Shown in pieces: positions 32,757-40,309 of a DNA stretch of 54,351 nucleotides. This DNA comes from AC-32 sp046726435 (lineage in GTDB: Bacteria > Actinomycetota > Thermoleophilia > Gaiellales > Gaiellaceae): positions 1-54,351 of the forward strand of contig JBKPAM010000024.1 of the NCBI GenBank assembly GCA_046726435.1, written 5' to 3'. Within the stretch, counting starts at the first letter, position 1; each line of letters starts with the position of its first letter. The position numbers and the translations under genes are program-made. Below the pieces are notes generated by a model that saw only the letters and a list, made by a program, of their open reading frames with translations, was not told the DNA's origin and ran no database searches.

Positions 32757-33571
32757 TGAGCATCGACTCTGCTGACGCCCTGCGCGAGCAGGTGCGCGAT
32801 CGATATGCCGAAGCCGCACGCTCCGTCGAGGTCGGCGGCGATTGTGGCTGCGGTAGCGGCTCCTGTTGCGAGGACGCGTCCAAGGACTTCGGCGAGTCGC
32901 TCTACAGCGCCGAGCAGCGCGGTGAGCTTCCGGACGCAGCCGCCCTTGCCTCGCTGGGCTGCGGCAACCCGACCGCTGTCGCCGACCTCAACGAAGGCGA
33001 GGTCGTGCTCGATCTCGGCTCGGGCGGTGGGATCGACGTGATCCTTTCTGCCAAGCGGGTCGGCCCAACGGGTGCTGCTTACGGCCTGGACATGACCGAC
33101 GAGATGCTCGCTCTGGCGCGGAAGAACGCTGCTGAGGCCGGCGTCGAGAACGTCCACTTCCTCAAGGGTGTGATCGAACAGGTCCCGCTGCCGGCCGACT
33201 CGGTCGACGTCGTGATCTCGAATTGCGTGATCAACCTCTCTGTCGACAAGCCGGCGGTGCTGACGGAGATGGCACGCGTGCTGAAGCCCGGCGGGCGGCT
33301 CGGGATCTCCGACGTCGTCGCCGAGGATCACCTGACGCCCGAGGAACGGGCCGAGCGGGGAAGCTACGTCGGCTGCATCGCGGGCGCGCTCTCGAAGAGC
33401 GAGTACGTCGCGGGGCTCGAGGCTGCGGGCTTCGAGCAGGTCTCGGTCGAATTCACGCACGAGGTCGCGGATGGGATGCACGGAGCCATCGTCAAGGGCG
33501 TGAAGACCAGCGAGCCCGCCGCGGATCGACTCCCAGTTGTCGTTGCCTCCGAGAGCGCCGGCTGCTGCTAG
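32756..33571 (+). CDS. arsM: Arsenite S-adenosylmethionine methyltransferase
   Basis: 271 residues. The Cys-rich N-terminus (GDCGCGSGSCC), the SAM-binding loop VLDLGSGGGIDV, an arsenic-binding Cys in ALASLGCGNP and further Cys in VISNCVINLS and GSYVGCIAGAL match the Cys set used for arsenite binding. It methylates arsenite stepwise with SAM; methylated products are volatile or exported. The C-terminus ends in Cys-Cys. It is the second gene of the arsenic operon, translationally coupled to arsR. Confidence 0.95.
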   Translation: MSIDSADALREQVRDRYAEAARSVEVGGDCGCGSGSCCEDASKDFGESLYSAEQRGELPDAAALASLGCGNPTAVADLNEGEVVLDLGSGGGIDVILSAKRVGPTGAAYGLDMTDEMLALARKNAAEAGVENVHFLKGVIEQVPLPADSVDVVISNCVINLSVDKPAVLTEMARVLKPGGRLGISDVVAEDHLTPEERAERGSYVGCIAGALSKSEYVAGLEAAGFEQVSVEFTHEVADGMHGAIVKGVKTSEPAADRLPVVVASESAGCC

Positions 33572-33580
33572 CGGGGCGAG

Positions 33581-34268
33581 ATGCGCGTCCAGCCCCTAAC
33601 GCGCGCGCTGACGGCAGAGCTGGTGGGGACGTTCGCGCTCGTCTTCGCCGGTGCAGGCGCGGTGATGGTCGACGCGAAGACGCAGGCCCTCGGCCACGTA
33701 GGGGTCGCATTCAGCTTCGGTCTCGTGATCATGGTGATGATCTATGCGCTCGGTCACATCTCCGGCGCGCACTTCAACCCGGCGGTCTCGCTGGCCTTCG
33801 CGCTCAGCCGCCACTTCACCTGGGGCCGGGTTGCCGGCTACTGGCTCGCGCAGACGGCCGGCGCGCTGATCGCGGCAGCGACCTCCGCGGCTCGCTCGGC
33901 AACATCGCCCATGTCGGCGCGACGCTTCCTTCGGGCTCGCAGGGGAAGTCGTTCCTCTGGGAGATCGTCCTGAGCTTCTTCCTGATGCTCGTCGTGATGG
34001 CCGTCGCGACCGACACGCGTGCCGTCGGCGAAGCCGCTGCGATCGCGATCGCGGAACCGTCGGGCTCGACGCGATGTTCGGCGGGCCGATCTCGGGGGCG
34101 TCGATGAACCCGGCCCGCTCGGTCAGCCCGGCGCTGGTCTCGGGTGACCTGCACGCCCTCTGGATCTACCTCAGTGCGCCTTTCCTCGGCGCGACGATCG
34201 GAGCGCTTGCCTACCAGTTCGTGCGAGGCGAGGAGACTCGGCCGGCCTCGTTCGAGGAGGCCGCGTGA
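33581..34268 (+). pseudogene. Aquaporin-family channel (AqpS-like), two frameshifts
   Basis: Three adjacent frames together encode a full MIP channel of about 229 residues: MRVQPLTRALTAELVGTFAL and HISGAHFNPAVSLAFAL (first NPA); then GNIAHVGATLPSGS and LWEIVLSFFLMLVVMAVATD; then MFGGPISGASMNPARSVSPA (second NPA). Frame is lost near 33883 (one C missing in a C run) and near 34052 (one G missing). Adding one base at each place restores the whole protein. Between arsM and arsC, a channel of this kind typically passes arsenite out of the cell. It is either a real pseudogene or two consensus errors. Confidence 0.82.
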
Positions 34269-34660
34269 ACGTCCTCTTCGTCTGCATCGGAAACAGTGGC
34301 CGCTCGCTGATGGCCGAGCGCCTGCTGCGTCGGCAAGCCGAGGGGCGCCATCAGGCGCGGTCCGCGGGGAGCGCGCCCGGCCTTGAGCCGCACCCGCAGG
34401 TGGTCGAGGCCCTGGGCGAGGTGGGCATCGACGCCTCCGACCACGTGCCTCGGAAGCTCGACGACGAGGCCGTCGAGTGGGCCGACGTCGTCGTTGCGAC
34501 CTGCGACGACGCCTGCCCGGTGATTCCCGGCAAGCGCTACCTCGCCTGGGACCTGCCCGACCCGATCTACATGCCGCTCGAGCAGGTGCGTCCGCTGCGC
34601 GACGAGATCGCCGAGCGCGTGCGTGGTCTCGTCGACGAGCTCGACCGCTCCGGCCCCTAG
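34265..34660 (+). CDS. arsC: Arsenate reductase, low-molecular-weight phosphatase type
   Basis: 131 residues from the GTG at 34265, which overlaps the aquaporin stop codon. The active loop is VCIGNSGRSLMAE (C-x5-R) and the redox cysteines sit in TCDDACPVIPG, matching thioredoxin-coupled ArsC. The DPI motif (DLPDPIYMP) supplies the general acid. It reduces arsenate to arsenite for methylation or export. The C-terminus overlaps the convergent methyltransferase gene by four bases at CTAG. Confidence 0.93.
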   Translation: MNVLFVCIGNSGRSLMAERLLRRQAEGRHQARSAGSAPGLEPHPQVVEALGEVGIDASDHVPRKLDDEAVEWADVVVATCDDACPVIPGKRYLAWDLPDPIYMPLEQVRPLRDEIAERVRGLVDELDRSGP

Positions 34661-35340
34661 GCAAGCCTCCCGGTGTAGTCGAGGCGCGTGGCTCGGATCT
34701 GCCCAGCGTCGATCGCCGCCTGCTCGTCCTCCGGGCTCGTGGCCTCCAGATCGGCGAAGACGTACGGCCCCCGGGCGACGTGCTGGCGGTCGAAGCGCTC
34801 GTCGAGAAGCTCCAGCAGCGACTCGGCGCCATGGATTCGCTCCGCCGCCAGCCAGCTCTCCAGGTAGTCGCTCCAGGGCTCTCCCGAAGCCAGCCACCCG
34901 TCGCGGCGGCGGTGCAGCCAGCCCGGCTCGTCGTCGGGCCCGAGGCGCTCGAAGCACCATCGCGCAGTTGGCTCGTCGAAGTCCTCCGAGGCCCACTCGA
35001 CCACGACGAGCCTCCCGCCACGCCCGAGCGTGCCGGCGACGCGGTCGAGTACCTCTGCGGGATCCTCGACGTGATGGAGCGACGTGCAGGCGACCGCGGC
35101 GTCGACCTCGCCGAGGTTCTCGGCGTGCTCGAACTCGACGCGCCGGTAACCCGGTTCCTCCGGCGCCTCCGGGTCGACCCCGATCGCCTCGTAGCCGCTC
35201 GAGCGCAGCATGGGCACGAACCCTCCGAGCGGACCGCAGCCGATCTCGACGACGTGCGCCGGGGGAGCCGGAAGGCGCTCACGAACGACCGGCCACATGG
35301 CCGCGAGCCATCGCTCGGCAGCAGTCAGAGGCGCAGTCAT
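34657..35340 (-). CDS. Class I SAM-dependent methyltransferase
   Basis: 227 residues from the ATG at 35340; the frame continues upstream only into the tRNA-Gly gene. SAM-binding motif I is VVEIGCGPLGGFVP, the acidic strand-2 end is AIGVDPEAPEEPG, and motif IV is VACTSLHHVEDP. The substrate is unknown. It is convergent with arsC and probably unrelated to arsenic handling, because it has its own direction and lacks the Cys signature. Confidence 0.87.
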   Translation of the reverse strand: MTAPLTAAERWLAAMWPVVRERLPAPPAHVVEIGCGPLGGFVPMLRSSGYEAIGVDPEAPEEPGYRRVEFEHAENLGEVDAAVACTSLHHVEDPAEVLDRVAGTLGRGGRLVVVEWASEDFDEPTARWCFERLGPDDEPGWLHRRRDGWLASGEPWSDYLESWLAAERIHGAESLLELLDERFDRQHVARGPYVFADLEATSPEDEQAAIDAGQIRATRLDYTGRLA

Positions 35341-35349
35341 GAGGCGGAG

Positions 35350-35420
35350 AGCGGGCGGCGGGAATCGAACCCGCATAACTAGCTTGGAAGGCTAGGGCTC
35401 TACCATTGAGCTACGCCCGC
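35350..35420 (-). tRNA. tRNA-Gly (anticodon TCC)
   Basis: On the minus strand: acceptor GCGGGCG / CGCCCGC, D-arm TAGCTCAATGGTAGAGC, anticodon arm CTAGCCTTCCAAGCTAG with anticodon TCC, and T-arm GCGGGTTCGATTCCCGC. 71 bases without CCA. It sits 10 bp upstream of the methyltransferase gene on the same strand. Confidence 0.95.
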
Positions 35421-35481
35421 GAGCAGGCCAAGCCTAGCCTGCCCGGGCGTGGTCGTCCGACCGCCGCGCGATCCTGGGAGG

Positions 35482-36543
35482 GTGATCCCGGAGCGGATGG
35501 TCCGGTTCCGGCTGCGGACGGTCCTGTCGCTGCTGGGAACCATCATCGCCGTCGCGGTCGTGCTCGAAGTGCTCTGGATCGCGCGGCACGTGCTGACGTG
35601 GATCCTGATCTCGCTCTTCCTCGCGCTCGCGCTCAACCCGGCGGTCGAATGGCTGCAGGCCAAGGGCTTCAAGCGGCGCGGGGCCGCCGCGGGTGTCACC
35701 TACCTGCTCGCGCTCGCCGCCATCGCCGGGATCGCTTTCCTCTTCGTCCCGACGCTCGTGAACCAGGTGAACGAGTTCGTCCAGAAGCTCCCCGACTACG
35801 TGGACGACGTCACGCACGGCCGTGGCCGGCTGGGCTTCCTCGAGACGAAGTACCACATCCAGGAACGGATCGAGTCGGCCGTCAAGGAAGGCGGCGCGAC
35901 GAAGGTGCTCGGGCTCTCCGGTGTCGCAGTCTCCGTGGCAAGGGGAGTGATCACGATCGTGGTCGCGACGATCACGATCCTCTTCATGACGTTCTTCATG
36001 CTGCTCGAGGGGCCGAGGTGGGTCGAGCGCTTCTACGGGCTGCTGCCAGAGCGCTCCCAGCCGCGCTGGCGCAAGGTGGGCTACGACATCTACCGAACCG
36101 TCGGCGGTTACGTGACGGGCAACCTGCTGATCAGCCTCATCGCCGGTGGCCTGACGACGCTGGTGCTCCTGATCATGGGCGTTCCCTTCGCCGTCGCGCT
36201 AGGGTTGATCGTCGCGATCCTCGACCTGATCCCGCTGGCGGGCGCGACGATCGCCGCGATCCTGATCGGGACGGTCGCCTTCCTGCACTCGATCCCCGCC
36301 GGCATCGTGGTGATCGTGTTCTTCATCGTCTACCAGCAGGTCGAGAACCACCTCCTGCAGCCGCTCGTCTACGGGCGCACAGTGCAGCTCTCGCCGCTCG
36401 CGGTGCTCATCTCGATCCTGATCGGGGCCGAGCTGGCTGGCATCCTCGGCGCGCTCGGGGCGATCCCCGTCGCCGGCTCGATCCAGGTGCTGCTCGTGGA
36501 CTGGCTCGAGCACCGTCAGGGCCGCGCCCCTGCGGCCCTCTAA
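35482..36543 (+). CDS. AI-2E family transporter (PerM-like)
   Basis: 353 residues from the GTG at 35482 (the ATG at 35497 and a GTG at 35449 are alternatives). About seven or eight membrane segments are present. Family-typical parts are VLEVLWIARHVLTWILISLF, LNPAVEWLQAKGFKR, FMTFFMLLEGPRWVERFY, LIMGVPFAVALGLIVAILDL, and VYQQVENHLLQPLVYGRTVQ. The family includes autoinducer-2 and other exporters and Na+/H+ antiporters; the substrate here cannot be told. A strong hairpin follows the stop codon. Confidence 0.88.
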   Translation: MIPERMVRFRLRTVLSLLGTIIAVAVVLEVLWIARHVLTWILISLFLALALNPAVEWLQAKGFKRRGAAAGVTYLLALAAIAGIAFLFVPTLVNQVNEFVQKLPDYVDDVTHGRGRLGFLETKYHIQERIESAVKEGGATKVLGLSGVAVSVARGVITIVVATITILFMTFFMLLEGPRWVERFYGLLPERSQPRWRKVGYDIYRTVGGYVTGNLLISLIAGGLTTLVLLIMGVPFAVALGLIVAILDLIPLAGATIAAILIGTVAFLHSIPAGIVVIVFFIVYQQVENHLLQPLVYGRTVQLSPLAVLISILIGAELAGILGALGAIPVAGSIQVLLVDWLEHRQGRAPAAL

Positions 36544-36545
36544 CG

Positions 36546-36590
36546 CCGGCGAAAATCCGGCCGCTTCGCGGCCATGACGATTTTCGCCGG
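36546..36590 (+). terminator. Strong hairpin after the AI-2E transporter
   Basis: Perfect 12-bp arms CCGGCGAAAATC (36546-36557) and GATTTTCGCCGG (36579-36590) enclosing GGCCGCTTCGCGGCC, itself a hairpin. The loop-rich fold suits a terminator without T-run. A second 10-bp stem (GCCGCAGCCG / CGGCTGCGGC, 36614-36640) follows before the tRNA-Arg gene. Confidence 0.65.
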
Positions 36591-36679
36591 ATTGCTCTAC
36601 CAAGACGTTGCGAGCCGCAGCCGCACATGTCGGCTGCGGCGGCAAGACCCGACGACCGCCGACGCTACGCTGTCCGGAG

Positions 36680-36751
36680 GCGCCTGTAGCTCAGCGGAAG
36701 AGCGACGGCCTTCTAAGCCGTTGGTCGGAGGTTCGAATCCTCCCAGGCGCA
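36680..36751 (+). tRNA. tRNA-Arg (anticodon TCT)
   Basis: Acceptor GCGCCTG / CAGGCGC, D-arm TAGCTCAGCGGAAGAGC, anticodon arm ACGGCCTTCTAAGCCGT with anticodon TCT, and T-arm GGAGGTTCGAATCCTCC. CCA is not encoded. Its 3' end is repeated at 38958-38975 and 39603-39613, marking it as a repeatedly used integration site. Confidence 0.95.
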
Positions 36752-36752
36752 T
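36735..36752 (+). repeat. attL-type core in tRNA-Arg
   Basis: 18 bp covering the end of the T-arm and acceptor 3' strand. Beyond the core, about 38 bp of weak similarity to the copies at 38958 and 39603 continues (CGTCCAAGCGGACTTTCGCG), so the duplicated unit was probably longer and has drifted. Confidence 0.7.
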
Positions 36753-36840
36753 TCGGACTCCAGCGTCCAAGCGGACTTTCGCGTAGCCAAGCGGAAAGTG
36801 ACGCAGCCAGTCACAGTGAGACACGTCAAAGTGAGCGTGC

Positions 36841-36864
36841 CGTGCTGTCCTCCGTGCTGTCCTC
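36841..36864 (+). repeat. Tandem 12-bp repeats, left arm
   Basis: CGTGCTGTCCTC at 36841-36852 and again at 36853-36864, 88 bp beyond the core. The identical tandem pair recurs near the right end, in the same orientation. Candidate integrase arm-type sites. Confidence 0.8.
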
Positions 36865-36923
36865 GAAACGTCAGCCGGGACAACGGGGCCGCGCTCGTCA
36901 TGCGCGGGCGGCAGACTGAGACG

Positions 36924-37484
36924 ATGAGCGTTCCGGACACGGGCTTCGACGCGCTTCCGCGCCGTCTGTTCCTCGACTCCTCGACCCTCCAGACGCTTCT
37001 GGACTTCGGCGGCGCGATCTTCGACGGCGAGGAGCCAAGCCGCACTTCGATTCGGGGTCATCGTGCGGACCTCGACGCGCTGCGGCTGATCTTCCTCGTG
37101 AACGAGCAAGCGATGTTCGACTTCGTCCTCTCGGGGCGCAGCCTCGACGAAGTCGTCGCAAAGCGCGACGCGACCTATGCGCGCTGAGCGCTCGACGTAC
37201 TCGATCACTGGCGTCTCCGCGTCGTCGAGTACCGGGGTGCTGCGTTCGCAGGTTCAGGCGACAAGGTCGCGGTGCGACTCGACGAGACACGCTTCGGCTA
37301 CCTGTCCGCGAAGGACAAGCTCCTCGCCCGTGACGCGCTCGCGCTTGAGTGCGACGCGTTCCTCACGATGGAGCGGAAGCTCCCGAAGATGGCGGATCAC
37401 ATCGAGCGCGAACTTGGACTCAACGTCCTCCGTCCTCCTGATTACTGGGCGCTTCTGGAGCCGTGGGCGGCTCTGTATCGCTAG
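36924..37484 (+). pseudogene. PIN-domain-like protein interrupted by an in-frame stop
   Basis: A single frame of 187 codons from the ATG at 36924 carries a TGA at codon 88 (37185-37187). Upstream is RRLFLDSSTLQTLLDFGGAI, resembling the first Asp strand of PIN nucleases. Downstream is HWRLRVVEYRGAAF, then LSAKDKLLARDALALECDAF and LTMERKLPKMADHIER, like the C-terminal half with its conserved Asp and T-x-D-type strand. The local codons (cgc TGA gcg ctc gac) suggest loss of a Trp codon. It is cargo of the tRNA-Arg element, formerly perhaps an RNase of toxin type. A GTG at 37272 could allow a fragment to be translated. Confidence 0.6.
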
Positions 37485-37681
37485 GCCGGGAGAAGTCCAA
37501 GGGCGTGCTCCGGATGGAGGAGGAGTAGACCGGAGGACGGAGCTACCCCGGAGGAGTAGGCCGGAGGAGGTAGTCCCGTCCAGGCCCGTCCGTCACCGCC
37601 AACGGAGTACGTCCGAGGGCGTAGGCATTCTGATCGCCCGCCTCGCTCCGATAGGCGAGGCAACCCACGAAAGGAAGCACG

Positions 37682-37909
37682 ATGAGCAACAACAACCCCG
37701 ACACTGAGCGCCGTCCACGGCTCATCGAGGAGGAGCGGAGCATGGCGCACGCCGCCGCGACCGCTTACGTCGTCGCTACTGCGACAGGAGCCGGACTCAC
37801 GACCGGACACGGAATCGTGAAGGGCGTCGAGAAGACAGCGTCGAAGGTGAAGGACGCGTTCAAGCCGAACGAGTCCACGATCGAACTGCCGCCCGGAACG
37901 GAGAAGTAG
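37682..37909 (+). CDS. Small orphan protein, 75 aa
   Basis: ATG at 37682 with AAAGGAAG 5 bases upstream. The product is hydrophilic at both ends (MSNNNPDTERRPRLIEEERS; KPNESTIELPPGTEK), with a weakly hydrophobic Ala/Gly/Thr-rich middle (AHAAATAYVVATATGAGLTT) that could be a short membrane or amphipathic helix. It lies in the tRNA-Arg element. A 7-bp stem (GCCTCGC / GCGAGGC) lies just before the ribosome-binding site. I do not recognise the family. Confidence 0.5.
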   Translation: MSNNNPDTERRPRLIEEERSMAHAAATAYVVATATGAGLTTGHGIVKGVEKTASKVKDAFKPNESTIELPPGTEK

Positions 37910-38124
37910 ACGAGACGAAGCGCTCCGACGCTGAGCGTCCGGCGTTCCGGACGCGGCGACGAAGACCACGTCCGTCGCGTCGCGCGCCCGCGTTCGACGA
38001 GGCAGCCAGAGGCGGCGGACAGCCCCCTGTGGGCGACGCCTTGGACCGGATCTGGCACTGTCGCCGAGAGCGAGTATCGCGCTGAACGTGAAACGCTAAG
38101 GCGCGCGGTACGGTGTAGCTCGTC

Positions 38125-38493
38125 GTGGCGAGCATCTGCGAGACGTGCGGAGCGTCCTTCGAGGGCGAACGCTCGACGCGCCGCTTCTGCTCGTCGGCTT
38201 GCCGACTCCGAGCACATCGACAACGAGGACGCGAAGCTCGCGACGACCCGGTCTTCGCCCAGCTGGAGAAGGCGGTCGGAAGGGCGATCCAGGAACACGT
38301 CCTGGTAGGTCGAATCGCCTCCGCTGCCGCTCGTGGAGAGTGGCGAGCGAGCGCGCGGATTCTGGAGCGTCGCTACTCGGAGCGCTGGGGTCGCCGCGAT
38401 CGCGAGATTCCGCCGCCTGTCGAGGCCTCCGCTGACCCGTTCCGCACCGCCTCGCGCTCTGTTCCTGGACTGCTATCTGAGTCCGGCGTCTAA
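38125..38493 (+). CDS. Small zinc-finger protein, 122 aa
   Basis: GTG start at 38125. The N-terminal ICETCGASFEGERS with FCSSACRLRAHRQRGR gives a C-x2-C ... C-x3-C knuckle followed by a basic helix, as in short treble-clef fingers that bind nucleic acid. The remainder is helical and charged. It belongs to the tRNA-Arg element and may be a regulator or recombination helper of the element; that is inference. Confidence 0.6.
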   Translation: MASICETCGASFEGERSTRRFCSSACRLRAHRQRGREARDDPVFAQLEKAVGRAIQEHVLVGRIASAAARGEWRASARILERRYSERWGRRDREIPPPVEASADPFRTASRSVPGLLSESGV

Positions 38494-38549
38494 CCCATCT
38501 GGGTGCATACTTCATACCGATGCAGACGGGACCTTCGCGGGCGGTGAGA

Positions 38550-38786
38550 TCAGTTAGCGCCGATGGCATGCGAGCGATCGCGGACGGCCCGGGCTTCGCG
38601 ACTACCTGCTACGGCGGGGCCAGTGCGGGGGGCGTCTTTAGGGGCCTGCACCTCGGCATCCACTTCAAGCCCGAGGACGGCCTGCACTGGCTGCAGCACG
38701 GCTACCCGCTTCCCCGCCCGGTGTTGCCTACGCCGCCTCCGATCTGGGGGCGCACCCTCCGGCGTCTCCAGCTTGAAGCCTGCCAT
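38550..38786 (-). CDS. Possible small protein with a good ribosome-binding site
   Basis: ATG at 38786 preceded by GGAGGAGG at about 5 bases. It opens MAGFKLETPEGAPP, similar to the start of the 68-residue protein of the tRNA-Pro element, then turns into an Arg-rich and unconvincing sequence, as if a frameshift followed. It could be the decayed start of a related gene. The alternative is that the similarity is chance. Confidence 0.25.
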   Translation of the reverse strand: MAGFKLETPEGAPPDRRRRRQHRAGKRVAVLQPVQAVLGLEVDAEVQAPKDAPRTGPAVAGSREARAVRDRSHAIGAN

Positions 38787-38899
38787 CGGTCCTCCTCCGG
38801 TCTGGGGCGATCCGGGGGAAGCTAGACGGAGAAAGCTGTCGTTCTGGAACGCGTCTGAGCGACGGTTTCTGAACGAAACGCGCTCGGACGTGTCCGCGT

Positions 38900-38923
38900 C
38901 GTGCTGTCCTCCGTGCTGTCCTC
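38900..38923 (+). repeat. Tandem 12-bp repeats, right arm
   Basis: CGTGCTGTCCTC at 38900-38911 and 38912-38923, exact to the left pair at 36841 and in the same orientation, 34 bp before the right att copy. Confidence 0.8.
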
Positions 38924-38957
38924 AGCGCGGGAAAAGCGCGATTAGCAGGAGGCCTTT

Positions 38958-38975
38958 GAATCCTCCCAGGCGCAT
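38958..38975 (+). repeat. attR-type core (tRNA-Arg 3' fragment)
   Basis: Second 18-bp copy, GAATCCTCCCAGGCGCAT. Just upstream the T-arm has drifted (GGAGGCCTTTGAATCC versus GGAGGTTCGAATCC). A third, shorter copy of the same tRNA end lies at 39603-39613. Confidence 0.72.
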
Positions 38976-39030
38976 CCGACACTCAGTCGTCAAGCCGCTT
39001 CCGCGTGGCTCGACAGTACAGCGTCCAGCG

Positions 39031-39561
39031 ATGCAGCATATTCCGGAGATGGATGCGGCCTATGACCCCGCTGCCTGGCACGACTTCGGCGTCGCGCTGG
39101 TCAGCGCTAGTGCTGCGCTGCTCGGACTCGTCTTCGTCGTTGTCTCCATCCACCTGCGAGCGGTGGTCGACGACCCGGTACTCCGCCGCCGGGCCGAGAT
39201 CATGCTCGGGCTGCTCGCGACGACGTTCGCGGCCTCGGCGGCGCTCGCAGTCCCGGGACAGGGCCGAAAGGCGCTCGGCATCGAGCTGATGCCGATCGCG
39301 CTGGTCTACATAAGTCTGTCGGCGCTGGCGACCTTCCGCGCGACCCGTTCTCCGCGGGGCGTCTCGCGCGACCGCCTCGCTCGGTTCTTCTTCGGTGAGC
39401 TCAGCGCCGGGCTGATCTTCGCCGGTGGGCTGGGGCTGCTCGTGCACGCTCTCGGAGGTGCTTATCTGGTGGCAGCGGGCATCGTCCTCGGTGTGCTCAG
39501 CGCGATGCTCGCGATCTGGATGCTCTTCGTCGGCCTCGGGTTCGAGCAGCGGGAAGGCTGA
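39031..39561 (+). CDS. Polytopic membrane protein, function unknown
   Basis: 176 residues from the ATG at 39031 (an internal ATG at 39049 is also possible). Five hydrophobic segments: about residues 22-42 (SASAALLGLVFVVVSIHL), 55-72, 82-97, 118-138 and 142-165. It is charged between segments (RATRSPRGVSRDRLARFF). It lies between two tRNA-Arg end fragments (38958 and 39603), so it is probably part of a third, very small inserted or recombined segment. I do not recognise the family. Confidence 0.65.
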   Translation: MQHIPEMDAAYDPAAWHDFGVALVSASAALLGLVFVVVSIHLRAVVDDPVLRRRAEIMLGLLATTFAASAALAVPGQGRKALGIELMPIALVYISLSALATFRATRSPRGVSRDRLARFFFGELSAGLIFAGGLGLLVHALGGAYLVAAGIVLGVLSAMLAIWMLFVGLGFEQREG

Positions 39562-39602
39562 GCGACACATCTGAGGCTGCGCGGCCGCGGCCTAAACAGC
39601 GA

Positions 39603-39613
39603 CCCAGGCGCAT
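39603..39613 (+). repeat. Third tRNA-Arg end fragment
   Basis: CCCAGGCGCAT at 39603-39613, followed by a 30-40-bp stretch (CGGCGCTCAAGCGGGGTTCC) that resembles the sequence after the other two copies. Here it forms a clean hairpin CTCAAGCGG / CCGCTTTGTTGAG, possibly the original tRNA-Arg terminator. Confidence 0.5.
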
Positions 39614-39740
39614 CGCACATCCGGCGCTCAAGCGGGGTTCCGCTTTGTTGAGCCGAAAGTGTCCAGCCCTGTCCGCTCCTGACCGTGCCTGCGGGGTTCT
39701 CGGTGCGGCGACGCTACTGGGAAGGGGCCTAAACTAGCGC

Positions 39741-40304
39741 GTGCCCGAAGCGCAACTCCAGGACTCCGGTTCAGGGCTCACACCCGCCACCGAGGGCTGG
39801 TTCGTCGTGAACGTGCGCGATGCCGAGTGGTGGTTCGCGGACAGCAGAGGCGCGCAATGCAGCTTCGAGAGCGAGTACGGCGACCCGCAGGTCGAGTTCG
39901 ATCAGCTCGGACTCCGCCTCACCGTCCTGGGGCCGGGCCAAAGCGGCATGTATCACGCGGAGTCCTCGCAGGAAGCGTTCCTCGTGCTCTCCGGCGAGTG
40001 CAGGCTGCTCGTCGAGGGCGAGGAGCGAGTGCTCCGGCCGTGGGACTTCTTCCACTCGCCCCCGTGGACGGAGCACGCCTTCGTGGGCGCGGGCGACGGG
40101 CCGTGCGTGATCGTGATGACCGGGGCGCGCGGGCCTGCGACCCAGTCCGAGGAGGGGCAGGTGCGATACCCGGCGTCGGAGCTCGCCGCGCGCTACGGAG
40201 CAAGCGTGGACGAAGAGACGTCGGACATGGAACAGGCGTACGCGAACGTCGAGTGGTTCCGGCGCGAGCGGCCGCCGTACTGGGATCGCCTCCCCTGGGC
40301 ATAG
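39741..40304 (+). CDS. Cupin-domain protein
   Basis: 187 residues from GTG. A cupin fold at about residues 65-130: GQSGMYHAESSQEAFLVLSG (first motif, H...E/Q), then LLVEGEERVLRPWDFFHSPP and WTEHAFVGAGDGPCVIV (second motif). Metal-binding residues are partly kept (His 75, Glu 82, His 112). The N- and C-terminal extensions are rich in Trp and Tyr (EGWFVVNVRDAEWWFADS, VEWFRRERPPYWDRLPWA), consistent with a sugar or phenolic ligand. It lies 5 bp before the aldo/keto reductase gene, so the two likely form an operon. Confidence 0.82.
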   Translation: MPEAQLQDSGSGLTPATEGWFVVNVRDAEWWFADSRGAQCSFESEYGDPQVEFDQLGLRLTVLGPGQSGMYHAESSQEAFLVLSGECRLLVEGEERVLRPWDFFHSPPWTEHAFVGAGDGPCVIVMTGARGPATQSEEGQVRYPASELAARYGASVDEETSDMEQAYANVEWFRRERPPYWDRLPWA

Positions 40305-40309
40305 CTTGT

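Larger units (their letters stand above)
36735..38975 (+). mobile_element. Decayed integrative element in tRNA-Arg, about 2.2 kb
   Basis: Bounded by the tRNA-Arg 3' end (GAATCCTCCCAGGCGCAT at 36735-36752) and an identical 18-bp copy at 38958-38975, whose T-arm portion has already diverged. Just inside both ends are two exact abutting copies of a 12-bp repeat. The interior holds a nonsense-broken PIN-like gene, a 75-residue orphan, a zinc-finger protein and unassigned sequence. No integrase remains. The plan matches the tRNA-Pro element at 17336. Confidence 0.75.
38494..39030. other. Right part of the tRNA-Arg element, largely unassigned
   Basis: About 540 bp. It contains an uncertain minus-strand reading frame (38550-38786), an inverted repeat (GCGTCTGAGCG / CGCTCGGACG, about 38850-38890), the right tandem 12-bp repeats and the right tRNA-Arg fragment. 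On the plus strand a reading such as GLHLGIHFKPEDGLHWLQHG looks protein-like but has no credible start or extent. Confidence 0.35.

Noticed and set aside
34657..35376. Longer methyltransferase start in the tRNA-Gly gene
   Set aside because: The extra N-terminal residues (MRVRFPPPALRL) are encoded by and around the tRNA; the ATG at 35340 opens a normal protein.
38563..39561. 332-residue version of the membrane protein
   Set aside because: The first 156 codons run through the tandem repeats and the tRNA fragment; the membrane part begins near 39031.
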